Notes: a model not told the origin generated them from the letters alone. Counted from the stretch's first letter, positions 25,914 to 35,802 are shown. The stretch is DNA of 64,000 bases from Bremerella cremea (GCF_003335505.1 NZ_QPEX01000010.1:992001-1056000); one strand, 5' to 3'. Translations and numbers: made by a program.

Positions 25914-28900
25914 ATGCCGCAGGCACGTCTTGTTGTTCTTGCCCTGATATGTGCGTTCGCTTTGGCCACTCCCCTGCAAGCGGAACTAAAAGTCGGTGCC
26001 GCTGCAGTGGATGTCACGCCAGAGCGTTTTCCCGTATTGATCAACGGTGGCTTCTTTTCACGCACAGGCGAACCGAAAGACATTTACGCCCGGGCGATTG
26101 TGCTGGACGATGGCGAACAACGCATTGCCATCGTGGTGACCGATAGCTGTATGCTGCCGAAGGATCTGATCGATAGCGCCAAGCAACTCGCCGCCCAGCG
26201 ATCGCAGATCAAGCCCGACCACATGCTGATTTCGGCCACTCACACCCACACGGCACCTTCTTCTATGGGAGCCTTAGGGACGCCACCCGACGAAACCTAC
26301 GTTCCTTATCTGCGGATCAAACTAGCCGAAGCTATACTAGCCGCCGAAAAGAACTTGGCCCCAGCCAAGGTTGGTTGGGGGTCTGTCGACGCCAATCAAT
26401 TTACCGCTTTACGACGTTGGATCTTGCGCCCCGACCAAATGCAGATCGATCCGTTCGGCGAAAAGACGGTGCGGGCCAGTATGCACACGGCCAAAAACAA
26501 TTTGGCGAACGTCACCGGGGAATCAGGGCCAGAAGATCCAGAACTCGCCGTGATCTCCTTTCAAACGCTAGAAGACAAGCCGATCGCCGTCTTGGCGAAC
26601 TTCTCGATGCACTATTTTGGCGGCGGAGGAGCGGCGGACTACTTTGGTGCTTACTGTCAAAAACTGGAACAAGAGCTTGCTCCACAACCGCAAGACAAAC
26701 AAGCTCCTTTCGTCGCCGTCATGTCGCACGGCTGCAGCGGCGATATCTGGCGTGTCGATTATCGCAACGGCACCAATCAAACGTTCGATGGTTTCGTGGA
26801 CGGCATGATTGCCAAAACCAAACAGGCCCTCGAAGGGATCGACTATCAGAGCGATGTCCCGTTGAACATGGCCGAAACGCGAATGCGGCTTGACTATCGC
26901 GTTCCCGACGCCTCACGCCTGGCAAAGTCCAAGCAAATCGTCGATGCGATGGGCGACCGTCTTCCCCAAACCCGCGAAGAAGTTTACGCCCTAGAGCAGT
27001 TGATTCTGCACGAACGCCAATCAACCGAAATCGTGCTGCAAGCTCTCAAGATCGGCTCAATCGCCATCGCGACAACCCCTAACGAAACTTACGCATTGAC
27101 TGGCTTGAAGCTAAAGGCCCGTAGCCCGCTAGAACAAACGATGGTCATTGAACTGGCCAACGGAGGCGACGGATATATCCCTCCCCCGGAACAACATTTC
27201 CTCGGCGGCTACAACACCTGGGCGGCCCGTTCGGCTGGCTTAGAAACCACAGCGGAACCAAAGATTGTTGAAGCCAGCGTCAAGCTTTTGGAACAAGCCG
27301 TCGGACAGCCGCAACGCCCTGCCCTGCCCCCGGCCAGCTTAATGGCCACCAAGATCAAGGGCATGCAGCCGGTCCGCTATTTTCCGCTTGATGACATGCA
27401 AGGGACTCAAGTCTACGAAGCAACCAACCATGAAAACAATGCTCGGTTTGAAGATGGCATTGTCTTCTACCTGGAAGGGGCAACCGGACCTGCACTAGCC
27501 ACCGAGAACCAGCTTAACCGAGCTGCCCACTTCGCAGGCGGGCGAATTGTAGCGGACGTTCCTGAACTTGCTGGCGACTTCACGATCAGTCTTTGGGGCT
27601 GGAACGGAATCGATCTGAAAGCTCGCCCGGTTGCCGGTTGGCTGGCATCGCATCATGGTATTCACCTAGGCTTGGCTGGCGACGGAGAGCACGCCGGCCA
27701 ACTGATGCTGCAAATTGGCGACGACGAAGCCTCACGCCAGTTCGGCAAGACCGCCTTCAAGCGTTGGGCCTGGGATCAAATTGCCCTCGTTCGCGCAGGG
27801 AAAACGGTTCGTGTGCTGCTCAACGGCGAAACAGAAATCGAAACCGAAGCTGCGTTGCCTGAATCGGACAGCATCGTTTATCTCGGCGGGCAGTCCAGTA
27901 ATCAAAACAACTGGGAAGGCCGCTTGGACGAGGTCGCTATGTTCAATCGCGCGTTGTCGGCTAGTGAATTGCAAAGCCTGGCCGACGACGGGACGCAAAC
28001 GGATGCGACAGCCGCTACTCCCGTAAGCGCCGACGAGCAGACCAAAGGAGGCCGACACTGGGTCGCGGAGAAGACTCCCGCCCCCCGTACCCCTCAGGAA
28101 GAACTAGCCTCGTTTCAAATCGAACCTGGCTATCGTATCGAATTAGTCGCCGCTGAACCGTTGGTTCAAGACCCCGTTGCGATTGCGTTTGATGCCGACG
28201 GTAGGATGTTTGTGGCGGAGTATAGCGACTACCCGACCGGCCCGGCAAACAGCAGCGACGCACCTTTGTCGCGGATTGTCTGGCTGGAAGATGTCGATGG
28301 CGACGGTGTGATGGACAAACGGCACCTCTTCGCCGACAAGCTGAATTTCTGCCACAGCTTGATACCCCACGCAGGAGGAATTTTAGCTTGTGCGCAGTCC
28401 GAGTTGATTCTGCTAAAAGATACCACCAACGATGGCCAGGCCGACGTCCGCGAAGTGCTGTTCAGTGGCTTTCAGCCTGCCCATCCCCAGATGCAAGTTG
28501 GTTGCCCTCGGTGGGGTTTGGATAACCGCATTTACCTCAACTACGGCGTGGGCAACATCATGGGACCAGGCCAAACTGCAGCCACCAAAATTCCCGGGCA
28601 AGAGTTTTGGTTCGATCCTTTGACGTACGAGTTCGGCGCTGCGAGTGGCACGGGCCAATATGGCAACACGATCACTGCTTGGGGAGACCGCTTGTTTGCC
28701 ACCAATCGCAACCCCATCATTGCTACCACGATGACCAACGAGGAAGCCACACGCAACAAATTTTTTGCGGTGCGTGGTATCCAGTACGATGTCGCTCCGT
28801 CCGGTGGCAACTCGAAAGTCTTCCCGTTGGTAGCGATGAAAAGTAACTGGCTTTCACACGCGGGGACACACACTTCCGCTTGCGGCACCACCGCGTATGT

Positions 28901-30869
28901 CGGCGACGGACTCGGGCCGAAGATGGTCGATAGTGTTTTTGCCTGTGAACCGATTGGCCACCTGGTTACCCGGGCGGTGGTTTCGCGCGACGGTGCCCGT
29001 TTGCATTCGCAGCGTGCCCGCGAAGATGCTGATTTCCTAGCGGCGACCGACACATGGTTTCGCCCAGCCAGCTTGGCCAATGGTCCTGATGGCATGCTCT
29101 ACTTGGCCGACATGTATCGACTATGGGTCGAGCATCCCAAGTTCCTACCGCCAGAAATCGCTGCCCAGTTAGATTGGCGGGCTGGCGAAGACCGAGGACG
29201 GATTTGGCGAATCGTGCCGGAAGACTTGAAAAAGCAGCCCTCTTATCATGCTCCAAAAAGCACGGAAGATCTTGTGGCGATGCTGGCAAACAACAACGGT
29301 TGGCAGCGCCGCACGGCCCAACAATTGTTGGTCGAAGGGAAGCGAACCGAGGCCGCTCCGGCGTTGAAACACCTAGCCACGACGAGCCAGTCCGAGTTCG
29401 GACGTTTGCACGCGTTATGGACGCTCGAAGGGTTGAAACAGCTAGATGCCGATACCATTCAAGCCTTGCTGGAAGATCCATCTTCCGCAGTTCGCGCGGC
29501 GGCGGTTCGCTTGGCCTCGCGGCATTGGCAAGCCGCACCTCAACTTCTGCAGACGGCGTTCAAACGAACGCAAGACAAAGATCCTTGGGTCCGTTACCAG
29601 TTAGCTTTAGCCCTGGGCACCACCGATGCTCCGAACCGCATACCAGCCCTGGCATTCTTGGCTTCCCACGACGGAGGCAACCCCGATTTTGCCGATGCCA
29701 TTCTTACCGCCACCGAAACGTGCTCAGGGGCGGTGCTATGGAATACATCCAATGCTCCCCCAACAGCCGATGCCATCTTACGCCGATTAGCGAAAGTGGT
29801 TGGAGCCCGGAGAGATCCAGAAGAGTTGGCTCGTACGGTAAGTGCCATTTCGGAACATCCCAACCCACACCGCAAGCTCGTTATCATGTCTGGCTTGGCC
29901 GAAGGACTAAATGGCAAGTCGAAGATCGATCATTTATTCGCCACGTCTGAGAAACAACGTCAAGCGTTCTTTCAGCAGTTAGCAGCAATCGCCGCAGACA
30001 ACCAAAGCAATGCCGAGGACCGCCGTGATGCGATTTTCTTGATGATGAAATGCTCGCAAAGCGATGCTCGCCTGATGACGAAGCTCTGCTTACCGCAAGA
30101 GCCCCCCCTGGTTCAGCAAGCCGCGATTACCGCGTTAGCTGCCGAGCCAAGCGAACAACGGGGACGCGTTCTGCTGAACTTGTGGAAAGAAATGGCACCA
30201 GCCGCCCGAGAAACGACCCTTACCTTACTGCTGCGTCAGCCGGTAGGAATCGAGCTCGTGCTTAACAAGGTTCGCGCCGGGGAAATTACCCCGAATCAGA
30301 TTAGCTTGGACCAGCAAGCTTGGATCCGGAAACACCCCAATCCAGCGATCCGCAAGCAAGCAGAAGACTTGCTCGGGCAAGCGGCTTCTACCGATCGGGC
30401 GGCCGTGCTGGCCCAATATGAACCAGCTACGCATACCATCGGCAGCCCCTTAGCTGGCCGTGCCGTATTCCTTAGGCAATGTGCCAAGTGCCATGCTCCC
30501 ACCGAGCCTGGCGGACCAACCGTGGGGCCAGACTTGTCGGACTCGCAAAACCGCCCTCGTGAAGCGATCTTGTTCGACATCCTCGATCCAAGCGGCAAAG
30601 TGGAACCGAAATATGCCGCAAGCCAAATCCTGACCGCCAGCGGGCAAACCTACGGTGGGGTCGTCACCACGGAAACTTCGCAAGCCGTGGTGCTGCAAAC
30701 AGCCGATGGCAAGACGCTGGAAATTCCACGCTCCGAGATCGAACTTTTCCAAACGAGCGATCAATCACTAATGCCCAGTGGTCTGGAAAAGGAAATCTCG
30801 CTCGACCAAATGGCAGACTTGCTAGAGTTCCTCAAGTCGCCGCTACCGAAAACTAATCCCAGTGAATGA
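25914..30869 (+). CDS. Giant fusion: ceramidase-like, LamG-like, PVC-type dehydrogenase, HEAT repeats, cytochrome c
   Basis: 1651 residues from ATG 25914 (GGAG seven bases upstream; signal peptide ending LQA). Domain order by eye: neutral-ceramidase-like module ~24-450, with zinc-site HTHTAPSSMG (H110, H112) and HGCSGDIW; LamG/concanavalin-like module ~490-695; PVC-type membrane-bound dehydrogenase (beta-propeller, starts FQIEPGYRIELVAAEPLV) ~729-1105; HEAT-like helices ~1110-1480; C-terminal haem domain with CAKCH (C1523, C1526, H1527) and GPDLSDS. The last three modules are a known planctomycete combination; the N-terminal fusion is less usual. Probably an exported redox enzyme acting on a sugar or lipid. 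Its 3' end overlaps the convergent gene by 17 bases. Confidence 0.88.
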   Translation: MPQARLVVLALICAFALATPLQAELKVGAAAVDVTPERFPVLINGGFFSRTGEPKDIYARAIVLDDGEQRIAIVVTDSCMLPKDLIDSAKQLAAQRSQIKPDHMLISATHTHTAPSSMGALGTPPDETYVPYLRIKLAEAILAAEKNLAPAKVGWGSVDANQFTALRRWILRPDQMQIDPFGEKTVRASMHTAKNNLANVTGESGPEDPELAVISFQTLEDKPIAVLANFSMHYFGGGGAADYFGAYCQKLEQELAPQPQDKQAPFVAVMSHGCSGDIWRVDYRNGTNQTFDGFVDGMIAKTKQALEGIDYQSDVPLNMAETRMRLDYRVPDASRLAKSKQIVDAMGDRLPQTREEVYALEQLILHERQSTEIVLQALKIGSIAIATTPNETYALTGLKLKARSPLEQTMVIELANGGDGYIPPPEQHFLGGYNTWAARSAGLETTAEPKIVEASVKLLEQAVGQPQRPALPPASLMATKIKGMQPVRYFPLDDMQGTQVYEATNHENNARFEDGIVFYLEGATGPALATENQLNRAAHFAGGRIVADVPELAGDFTISLWGWNGIDLKARPVAGWLASHHGIHLGLAGDGEHAGQLMLQIGDDEASRQFGKTAFKRWAWDQIALVRAGKTVRVLLNGETEIETEAALPESDSIVYLGGQSSNQNNWEGRLDEVAMFNRALSASELQSLADDGTQTDATAATPVSADEQTKGGRHWVAEKTPAPRTPQEELASFQIEPGYRIELVAAEPLVQDPVAIAFDADGRMFVAEYSDYPTGPANSSDAPLSRIVWLEDVDGDGVMDKRHLFADKLNFCHSLIPHAGGILACAQSELILLKDTTNDGQADVREVLFSGFQPAHPQMQVGCPRWGLDNRIYLNYGVGNIMGPGQTAATKIPGQEFWFDPLTYEFGAASGTGQYGNTITAWGDRLFATNRNPIIATTMTNEEATRNKFFAVRGIQYDVAPSGGNSKVFPLVAMKSNWLSHAGTHTSACGTTAYVGDGLGPKMVDSVFACEPIGHLVTRAVVSRDGARLHSQRAREDADFLAATDTWFRPASLANGPDGMLYLADMYRLWVEHPKFLPPEIAAQLDWRAGEDRGRIWRIVPEDLKKQPSYHAPKSTEDLVAMLANNNGWQRRTAQQLLVEGKRTEAAPALKHLATTSQSEFGRLHALWTLEGLKQLDADTIQALLEDPSSAVRAAAVRLASRHWQAAPQLLQTAFKRTQDKDPWVRYQLALALGTTDAPNRIPALAFLASHDGGNPDFADAILTATETCSGAVLWNTSNAPPTADAILRRLAKVVGARRDPEELARTVSAISEHPNPHRKLVIMSGLAEGLNGKSKIDHLFATSEKQRQAFFQQLAAIAADNQSNAEDRRDAIFLMMKCSQSDARLMTKLCLPQEPPLVQQAAITALAAEPSEQRGRVLLNLWKEMAPAARETTLTLLLRQPVGIELVLNKVRAGEITPNQISLDQQAWIRKHPNPAIRKQAEDLLGQAASTDRAAVLAQYEPATHTIGSPLAGRAVFLRQCAKCHAPTEPGGPTVGPDLSDSQNRPREAILFDILDPSGKVEPKYAASQILTASGQTYGGVVTTETSQAVVLQTADGKTLEIPRSEIELFQTSDQSLMPSGLEKEISLDQMADLLEFLKSPLPKTNPSE

Positions 30870-31956
30870 TCACCTTCAAGCTATCCGAGTCGGCGGCTCG
30901 GTCAATCGCTGCTTTAATTTCGTTCTGTCCGAAACGCTCGGTTTCGTTTGTCATTAAATCAATCTTTGGCAGGCGCCCTTCGGCCAGAAACTGGTGAGCC
31001 AGGCGAATGCCACGCATGCTAGAGCCGTGCGTGGCCTGATAACACTGCAGCCGATAGTGAATATCGTTATTGAGATCGACTTCGTGAGCCAAACGTGGCT
31101 TGCCGCTGGCTCCTTTCACCCCGGCATGGGCATCCATCACCGTACCGTAGCCCATTAACTTAGGTGCCAATTCATACGCCGCCGCGACGGGTGCGTTGAC
31201 CATCACAAAATGTGGTTCATTAAATGGATGACATTCCTGAAAGACGTTCTCCACCACGTTTTCATCCCAGCGAACACCCACCACATTGGGTCCGCCAAAA
31301 TCGCGGAGCACACGTTCGAGACGTTCTTGGCCTCGATTAATCACGATAATCTTCCGCGCCCCCATGGCTTGGGCACATTGCAGGGCGTAGGTGCTTTGCG
31401 AACCGGCGCCGATCAGGACAACAATCCGGTTTTCGATGCAATGATTTACCCGTGTCATTCCTTCCAAGCAACAAGCCAGCGGTTCCAACTGGCAAGCGTG
31501 CGAGGGGTTAAACCCTTGGGGAAACTTCACAATCGGGCCATACTTTACGAACCAAGCCGGTAAGATCGCGTGCGAACGGGCAAAGCCATCGAACTCGTGA
31601 CCGGTGGCCCAGGTATTAGGGCAACTCGTCCAATCACCAGTGCCGTGTTCGCCACAGTAAATGCACGCTTCATCGCCACAAGGGATGTCGCACCCTAGTC
31701 CCACCAGGTCGCCAGGCGCGAACTGGGTGACACCTTCGCCCACTTCGTCCACCACACAAGCTGCTTCGTGCAAAAGAATCGCAGGCCATTTTTTAATCCG
31801 GGGCAGACCTTGCTTATAGATTACCACGTCCGATTGGCAAACCGACGTAGTGACCGTCTTCAAACGAATCTCGCCTGGGCCCGGTTGGGCCAGTTCGGCT
31901 TCGCTGAGGGTGAATTGGCCGCCAGGTTGATCAAGGTATTGAATCTGCGATTTCAT
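30853..31956 (-). CDS. Zinc-dependent medium-chain dehydrogenase
   Basis: 367 residues, MDR superfamily. Catalytic zinc ligands visible are Cys in TSVCQSDVV, the His-Glu pair in LLHEAACVVDEVGEGV, and Glu in QLEPLACCLEG. The cysteine-containing loop GCDIPCGDEACIYCGEHG may hold the structural zinc. The Rossmann fold opens with VVLIGAGSQSTYALQCAQAMGARKIIV. Substrate unknown, probably a sugar or polyol. Last gene of the three-gene minus-strand operon; 57 bases separate it from the preceding gene. Its 3' end overlaps the convergent giant gene. Confidence 0.85.
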   Translation of the reverse strand: MKSQIQYLDQPGGQFTLSEAELAQPGPGEIRLKTVTTSVCQSDVVIYKQGLPRIKKWPAILLHEAACVVDEVGEGVTQFAPGDLVGLGCDIPCGDEACIYCGEHGTGDWTSCPNTWATGHEFDGFARSHAILPAWFVKYGPIVKFPQGFNPSHACQLEPLACCLEGMTRVNHCIENRIVVLIGAGSQSTYALQCAQAMGARKIIVINRGQERLERVLRDFGGPNVVGVRWDENVVENVFQECHPFNEPHFVMVNAPVAAAYELAPKLMGYGTVMDAHAGVKGASGKPRLAHEVDLNNDIHYRLQCYQATHGSSMRGIRLAHQFLAEGRLPKIDLMTNETERFGQNEIKAAIDRAADSDSLKVIIHWD

Positions 31957-32013
31957 AGTAACTCAAGTTTTCGAGATGGGCGTGACAGGGGAGAGGCAAA
32001 CGCAACAAGCAAC

Positions 32014-33090
32014 TTACTTCGCTTCCGGATGAATCAGAACCTTGGTAAAAAACTCGGACTGAGCGTGCATCATTTCGAGCGCGGCAATCCCTTCCACCAA
32101 CGGAACACGGTGGGTAATCAACGGCTTGAGGTTTAAGATGCCGCTGGACATTGCCGCCAAAACCGTCCGCCAATCATCGTCGTCGCTATAGACGCTGAAG
32201 TCGGAATTCCACACGCCTAAAAGATCGATTTCGCGTCGCATTGCTTGCGAGATTAGCGGAGCTGGCAACGTAACATCGGCGGACGGATTGCCGAGCAAGA
32301 CGACGCGGCCAGCACGTCTTGCGACTTGCAATGCGGCCAGCATAGTGGGAGGGACGCCAGCTGCTTCAATCGCGACATGCACACCGTGTCCATGTGTCAG
32401 TTCGTTTACCACATCACTCACTTGGACAGCGCGGCTATCGTAGGCGTGCTCGAAACCAAGCTGGCGTGCGATCTCAAGCTTTTCTGGCTGAATATCAAAC
32501 AGCAAGATCGGCCCGGCACCGGAAGCTTTTAACCACTGGGCAACCATTAAGCCAATCGGACCAAGGCCGAACACGGCAACCGAATCCCCCAACCGCACCT
32601 TCGCCCGACGAACAGCATGCAGAGCAACCGCGGCTGGCTCGGTCATTGCGGCTTCTTCTAACGAGACATTCTCTGGCACACGAATTAGATTTCGCTCTGG
32701 GGCAACCACATACTCGCTAAATGCCCCATCGCTACGAGAGCCAAGATAGTCGTAGCCGTCGGACTGAGCATATTTGCCTTGTTCGCATGCCGCATGATCT
32801 TCACGCCACAACAAAGGAAACACAGCCACCCGGTCTCCTGGCTGAAACTGTTGTGCGTCTTCGCCACACGCTTCCACCGTTCCCGCAAATTCGTGTCCGC
32901 AGATCGTAGGAAAGGAGTACGTTCCTTTACTAAAACAGCGTGGAATATCGGAACCACACACGCCGCAAAAACCGATCCTCACACGAACCTTGCCAGGCTC
33001 AACCGGAGGGACAGGCACCTTCTCGTACCGCAAATCGCCCACGCCATGCAGAACGATCGCTTCCATTTGGGATTCTATTGGTTGACTCAT
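32014..33090 (-). CDS. GatD-like polyol (phosphate) dehydrogenase
   Basis: 358 residues, medium-chain dehydrogenase. It resembles galactitol-1-phosphate 5-dehydrogenase in GFCGVCGSDIPRCF (catalytic Cys), CGHEFAGTVEACGEDAQQF (His-Glu), YDYLGSRSDGAFSEYVV and EPAAVALHAVRRA. The cofactor fold is VAVFGLGPIGLMVAQWLKASG. The structural-zinc loop is reduced to a single cysteine (HAACEQGKYAQ), so that site is probably lost. Start could also be ATG 33066 (MEAIVLHG). The pathway is a polyol or sugar oxidation with the epimerase fusion next to it. Confidence 0.85.
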   Translation of the reverse strand: MSQPIESQMEAIVLHGVGDLRYEKVPVPPVEPGKVRVRIGFCGVCGSDIPRCFSKGTYSFPTICGHEFAGTVEACGEDAQQFQPGDRVAVFPLLWREDHAACEQGKYAQSDGYDYLGSRSDGAFSEYVVAPERNLIRVPENVSLEEAAMTEPAAVALHAVRRAKVRLGDSVAVFGLGPIGLMVAQWLKASGAGPILLFDIQPEKLEIARQLGFEHAYDSRAVQVSDVVNELTHGHGVHVAIEAAGVPPTMLAALQVARRAGRVVLLGNPSADVTLPAPLISQAMRREIDLLGVWNSDFSVYSDDDDWRTVLAAMSSGILNLKPLITHRVPLVEGIAALEMMHAQSEFFTKVLIHPEAK

Positions 33091-33147
33091 GTTCGGCGAA
33101 TACCTTCGCTAAATTGCAGGGAATTTTGGGCACTAAGCAGACATCAA

Positions 33148-34806
33148 CTAAGACTTGCCACAAGCTGCCAAACCTTCAGCAATCGCAGCCAACATGCGGC
33201 TTTTATTGTCAGTCAGCGAAGCCGAGCGATGAAACAAACTGCTGGTCCCGGCGACCAAATTCGTTGCGCCTGCGGCGACCATGCCAGGGATGTTCTCGAA
33301 GCTGACGTTTCCATCGACTTGGATTGGCAAATCAAAACCGCGAAATGCCAGCAGATCGCGACAATCAGCAATCTTACGCAGCGAAGCCGGCGTCATCGCT
33401 TGACCGGCGTAACCAGGGTTCACTGTCATGACTAGAACGTAGTCGATTCGTTCTAGCACATAATCGATTGCGGCCAGGGAAGTGCCAGGATTGATGGCAA
33501 CACCAGCTTTCATCCCGAGCTCCCGAATACGAGCCAACGTGCGATCAAGATGCTTCGATGATTCAAGGTGAACAGAAACCTGACTTACGCCCATTTTGGC
33601 AAGCTGTTCGACAAAGAAGTCGTTGTCCGCCACCATCAAATGAACATCCAACGGCAAGTCAGTCGCTTTGTGCAGGGCCTCGACAATCCCTAGTCCCATC
33701 GGCATGTTCGGTACAAAATGCCCATCCATGATATCCAGGTGCAACATGTCGACACCGACTCGTTCGACCTGACGTAGCGCCGCCTCGAAGTTGAGTGGAT
33801 CGACACACATCATTGAAGGAGAAATTTCAATCGGCTTAGCGGTGACAGCCGCCGCCGGGGCCGCGAGATGTGGCGTTTCTCTCTCTTGTCCGAGGAACAT
33901 TGCTTTCAAGTGTCGTAGGGAACTCCGCAACATTTCTTCCAAATGATGGTCGCTGTAATCGCGTCCTAGCTTCGGGCCACCGATCTCAAGGTAACCGGTG
34001 ATCTCGTTGACCGGCAATTTGTCAGCGTTGGCCATCAATAGTTCGCGAAATTGCGCTACATCGACGATTCCCTTGGCTCGTTCTTCGGGCCTGAAACCAA
34101 ACGTCGAGTTAAACCGGGCATCGGTATTCTTCAAATGAAATTCGTAGAGCCAAGGATAGGTGGCCTCGAATAGTTCGACATGATTGAAGCCCACTTCCTC
34201 TTGTTGGTTGATGTAGCCGTGGGCGATATCGGCGCAAAAACCAATTGGAACCGTGGAATCAGAGTGTTGATGATGATAATCCATCAATGTCTGCCCCATT
34301 GCGGCAACCTCTTCCGGCAGTGTCGGCGGTTCGGCCAGGCACGACATCGGCTCTATGGTCAGCCAAGACAAACCTTTCTCTTTCGCATAGTGCATCAGCT
34401 CGCGCATGTGTTTCAGATAGCACTCTATTCCCTGCGACTTCGTTCCCATGCGATCGCGCAGGATGGCCCCAGGGTTCGATCCAATTGAGTCGGCACCCAA
34501 GAGCGAGCCGATTTCAATATAGCGTTCAAAATTTCGCCGCGCGACTTGCTCGAAGCCGACCTCTTCGCGAAAGAAACCACCCAGTTCGCGATGGGCCGTA
34601 AACATGCTGGCGATCTGGATTCCGTGATTCTCCGCTTGCTGTCGCAACTGCACGAAGAACTCGTCCGGCAACTGGTACATCTCGAACCAGGTTCCAATTT
34701 GGACCAAACGCACCTCTTCTTCGGCCAGCAAACGAAAGAGCCAAGGAAAGGAATAGCGGTACTCAATTGGGTCGGTTTTGACGCCAAGCTGGAGCGTAAG
34801 AGACAT
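33148..34806 (-). CDS. Fusion of xylose-isomerase-like TIM barrel and ribulose/allulose-phosphate 3-epimerase
   Basis: 552 residues from ATG 34806. Residues ~1-310 are a sugar-phosphate isomerase/epimerase of the AP-endonuclease-2 type (WLTIEPMSCLAEPP, FCADIAHGYIN, EFHLKNTDARF). Residues ~327-552 are a full ribulose-phosphate 3-epimerase-type barrel: ISPSMMCVDPLNF, HLDIMDGHFVPN (metal His and Asp), DVHLMV, MTVNPGYAGQ, VDGNVSFENI and VAGTSSLF. The start ISPSMMC.D is closest to AlsE (allulose-6-phosphate epimerase). A Pro/Ala linker joins them. Both halves appear catalytically complete. First gene of the operon, divergent from a DeoR regulator. Confidence 0.87.
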   Translation of the reverse strand: MSLTLQLGVKTDPIEYRYSFPWLFRLLAEEEVRLVQIGTWFEMYQLPDEFFVQLRQQAENHGIQIASMFTAHRELGGFFREEVGFEQVARRNFERYIEIGSLLGADSIGSNPGAILRDRMGTKSQGIECYLKHMRELMHYAKEKGLSWLTIEPMSCLAEPPTLPEEVAAMGQTLMDYHHQHSDSTVPIGFCADIAHGYINQQEEVGFNHVELFEATYPWLYEFHLKNTDARFNSTFGFRPEERAKGIVDVAQFRELLMANADKLPVNEITGYLEIGGPKLGRDYSDHHLEEMLRSSLRHLKAMFLGQERETPHLAAPAAAVTAKPIEISPSMMCVDPLNFEAALRQVERVGVDMLHLDIMDGHFVPNMPMGLGIVEALHKATDLPLDVHLMVADNDFFVEQLAKMGVSQVSVHLESSKHLDRTLARIRELGMKAGVAINPGTSLAAIDYVLERIDYVLVMTVNPGYAGQAMTPASLRKIADCRDLLAFRGFDLPIQVDGNVSFENIPGMVAAGATNLVAGTSSLFHRSASLTDNKSRMLAAIAEGLAACGKS

Positions 34807-35000
34807 AGCAGGGGAAAACCATTGCCGAGGAAAGAGATAGGAGCCTGCGAAGCCGCAGTCGATACCTTCATCGTATGGCCCGATCAGAATCACTCAATAC
34901 CAGTCATTTTCAATCTTAAGCTTACTTGGCTATTTTTTATGTAATTCAAGCGTTTGAAGCTTCTTTGCTTGCAACTTGAATCGTACTCGATTAGATAAAG

Positions 35001-35025
35001 TGATTGAATTTGATTACTTTTGATC
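35001..35025. promoter_or_regulatory. Ten-base-periodic TGATT repeats, candidate DeoR operator
   Basis: TGATT at 35001 and 35011 and TGATC at 35021 are spaced exactly ten bases, one helical turn, and lie just before the DeoR start within the divergent promoter region 34807-35034. Reasonable site for autoregulation. Confidence 0.4.
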
Positions 35026-35034
35026 AGAGACACC

Positions 35035-35802
35035 ATGCGTCCAGACCGACACGATCAAATACTTCGTTTGCTTGCCGAGACAGGCACCTTGCATGTTGAA
35101 GAAGCGGTGGGCCGCTTTGCTGCGAGCCCTGCCACGATTCGCCGTGATTTCAACCACCTAGCGGAAAGCGGGCTCGTGCAAAGAGTGCGCGGAGGCATTC
35201 GCATGGCCAACGAAGGAGGCATGCTTCCCTTTACCGCCCGAGAAGTTCAGCATGCGGACGAGAAACTCGAGATCGCGCGGCGGGCAAGTCGCTTGCTCAG
35301 CGAGGGGGATGTGATCTTTGTGGATGGCGGAACCACCACCCTGCAGCTTGCCCAATGCTTGCCCCCAGTCAAGCTCCGTATTATCACCAATTCACTTACC
35401 TTGGCAGCAGCGATCGAGAGTCGTACTGCTGGACGTGGGCGGTGGGAGATCTTCCTGACCGGCGGCTTCCTCTTCCCTGGCTCGGGTCTGTTAGTCGGAC
35501 CGAGCGCCCAAGCTGGCATTGTGCAGTACCACGCCAACTGGGCATTGCTTTCAGCAGGAGGCATTACAGAAGCCGGCATCTTTAACGACAACGAGCATGT
35601 CGTCGAGAGCGAGCGGCTGATGATTAAGCATGCCGACCGAGTTGCCGTCTTAGCCGATGACTCCAAATTTGGCCATCATGCGATGCGACATATCGCCGAT
35701 CTCGATGAGTTAGATGTGCTGGTAACCAATCGGCAAACCACTACCTCGCAGAAGCTAGAAAACCAAGCAGGACTTGGCTTGCGACTCTTGTATACGAAAT
35801 AA
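35035..35802 (+). CDS. DeoR family sugar-phosphate-responsive regulator
   Basis: About 255 residues from ATG 35035 (TTG 35020 also in frame). The N-terminal winged helix is HDQILRLLAETGTLHVEEAV then SPATIRRDFNHLAESGLVQRVRGG. The C-terminal sensor domain carries DGGTTTLQLAQCLP and the characteristic NDNEHVVESERLMIKHADRVAVLADDSKF pattern. Transcribed divergently from the isomerase-epimerase operon, which it most likely represses in the absence of a phosphorylated sugar. Confidence 0.9.
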   Translation: MRPDRHDQILRLLAETGTLHVEEAVGRFAASPATIRRDFNHLAESGLVQRVRGGIRMANEGGMLPFTAREVQHADEKLEIARRASRLLSEGDVIFVDGGTTTLQLAQCLPPVKLRIITNSLTLAAAIESRTAGRGRWEIFLTGGFLFPGSGLLVGPSAQAGIVQYHANWALLSAGGITEAGIFNDNEHVVESERLMIKHADRVAVLADDSKFGHHAMRHIADLDELDVLVTNRQTTTSQKLENQAGLGLRLLYTK

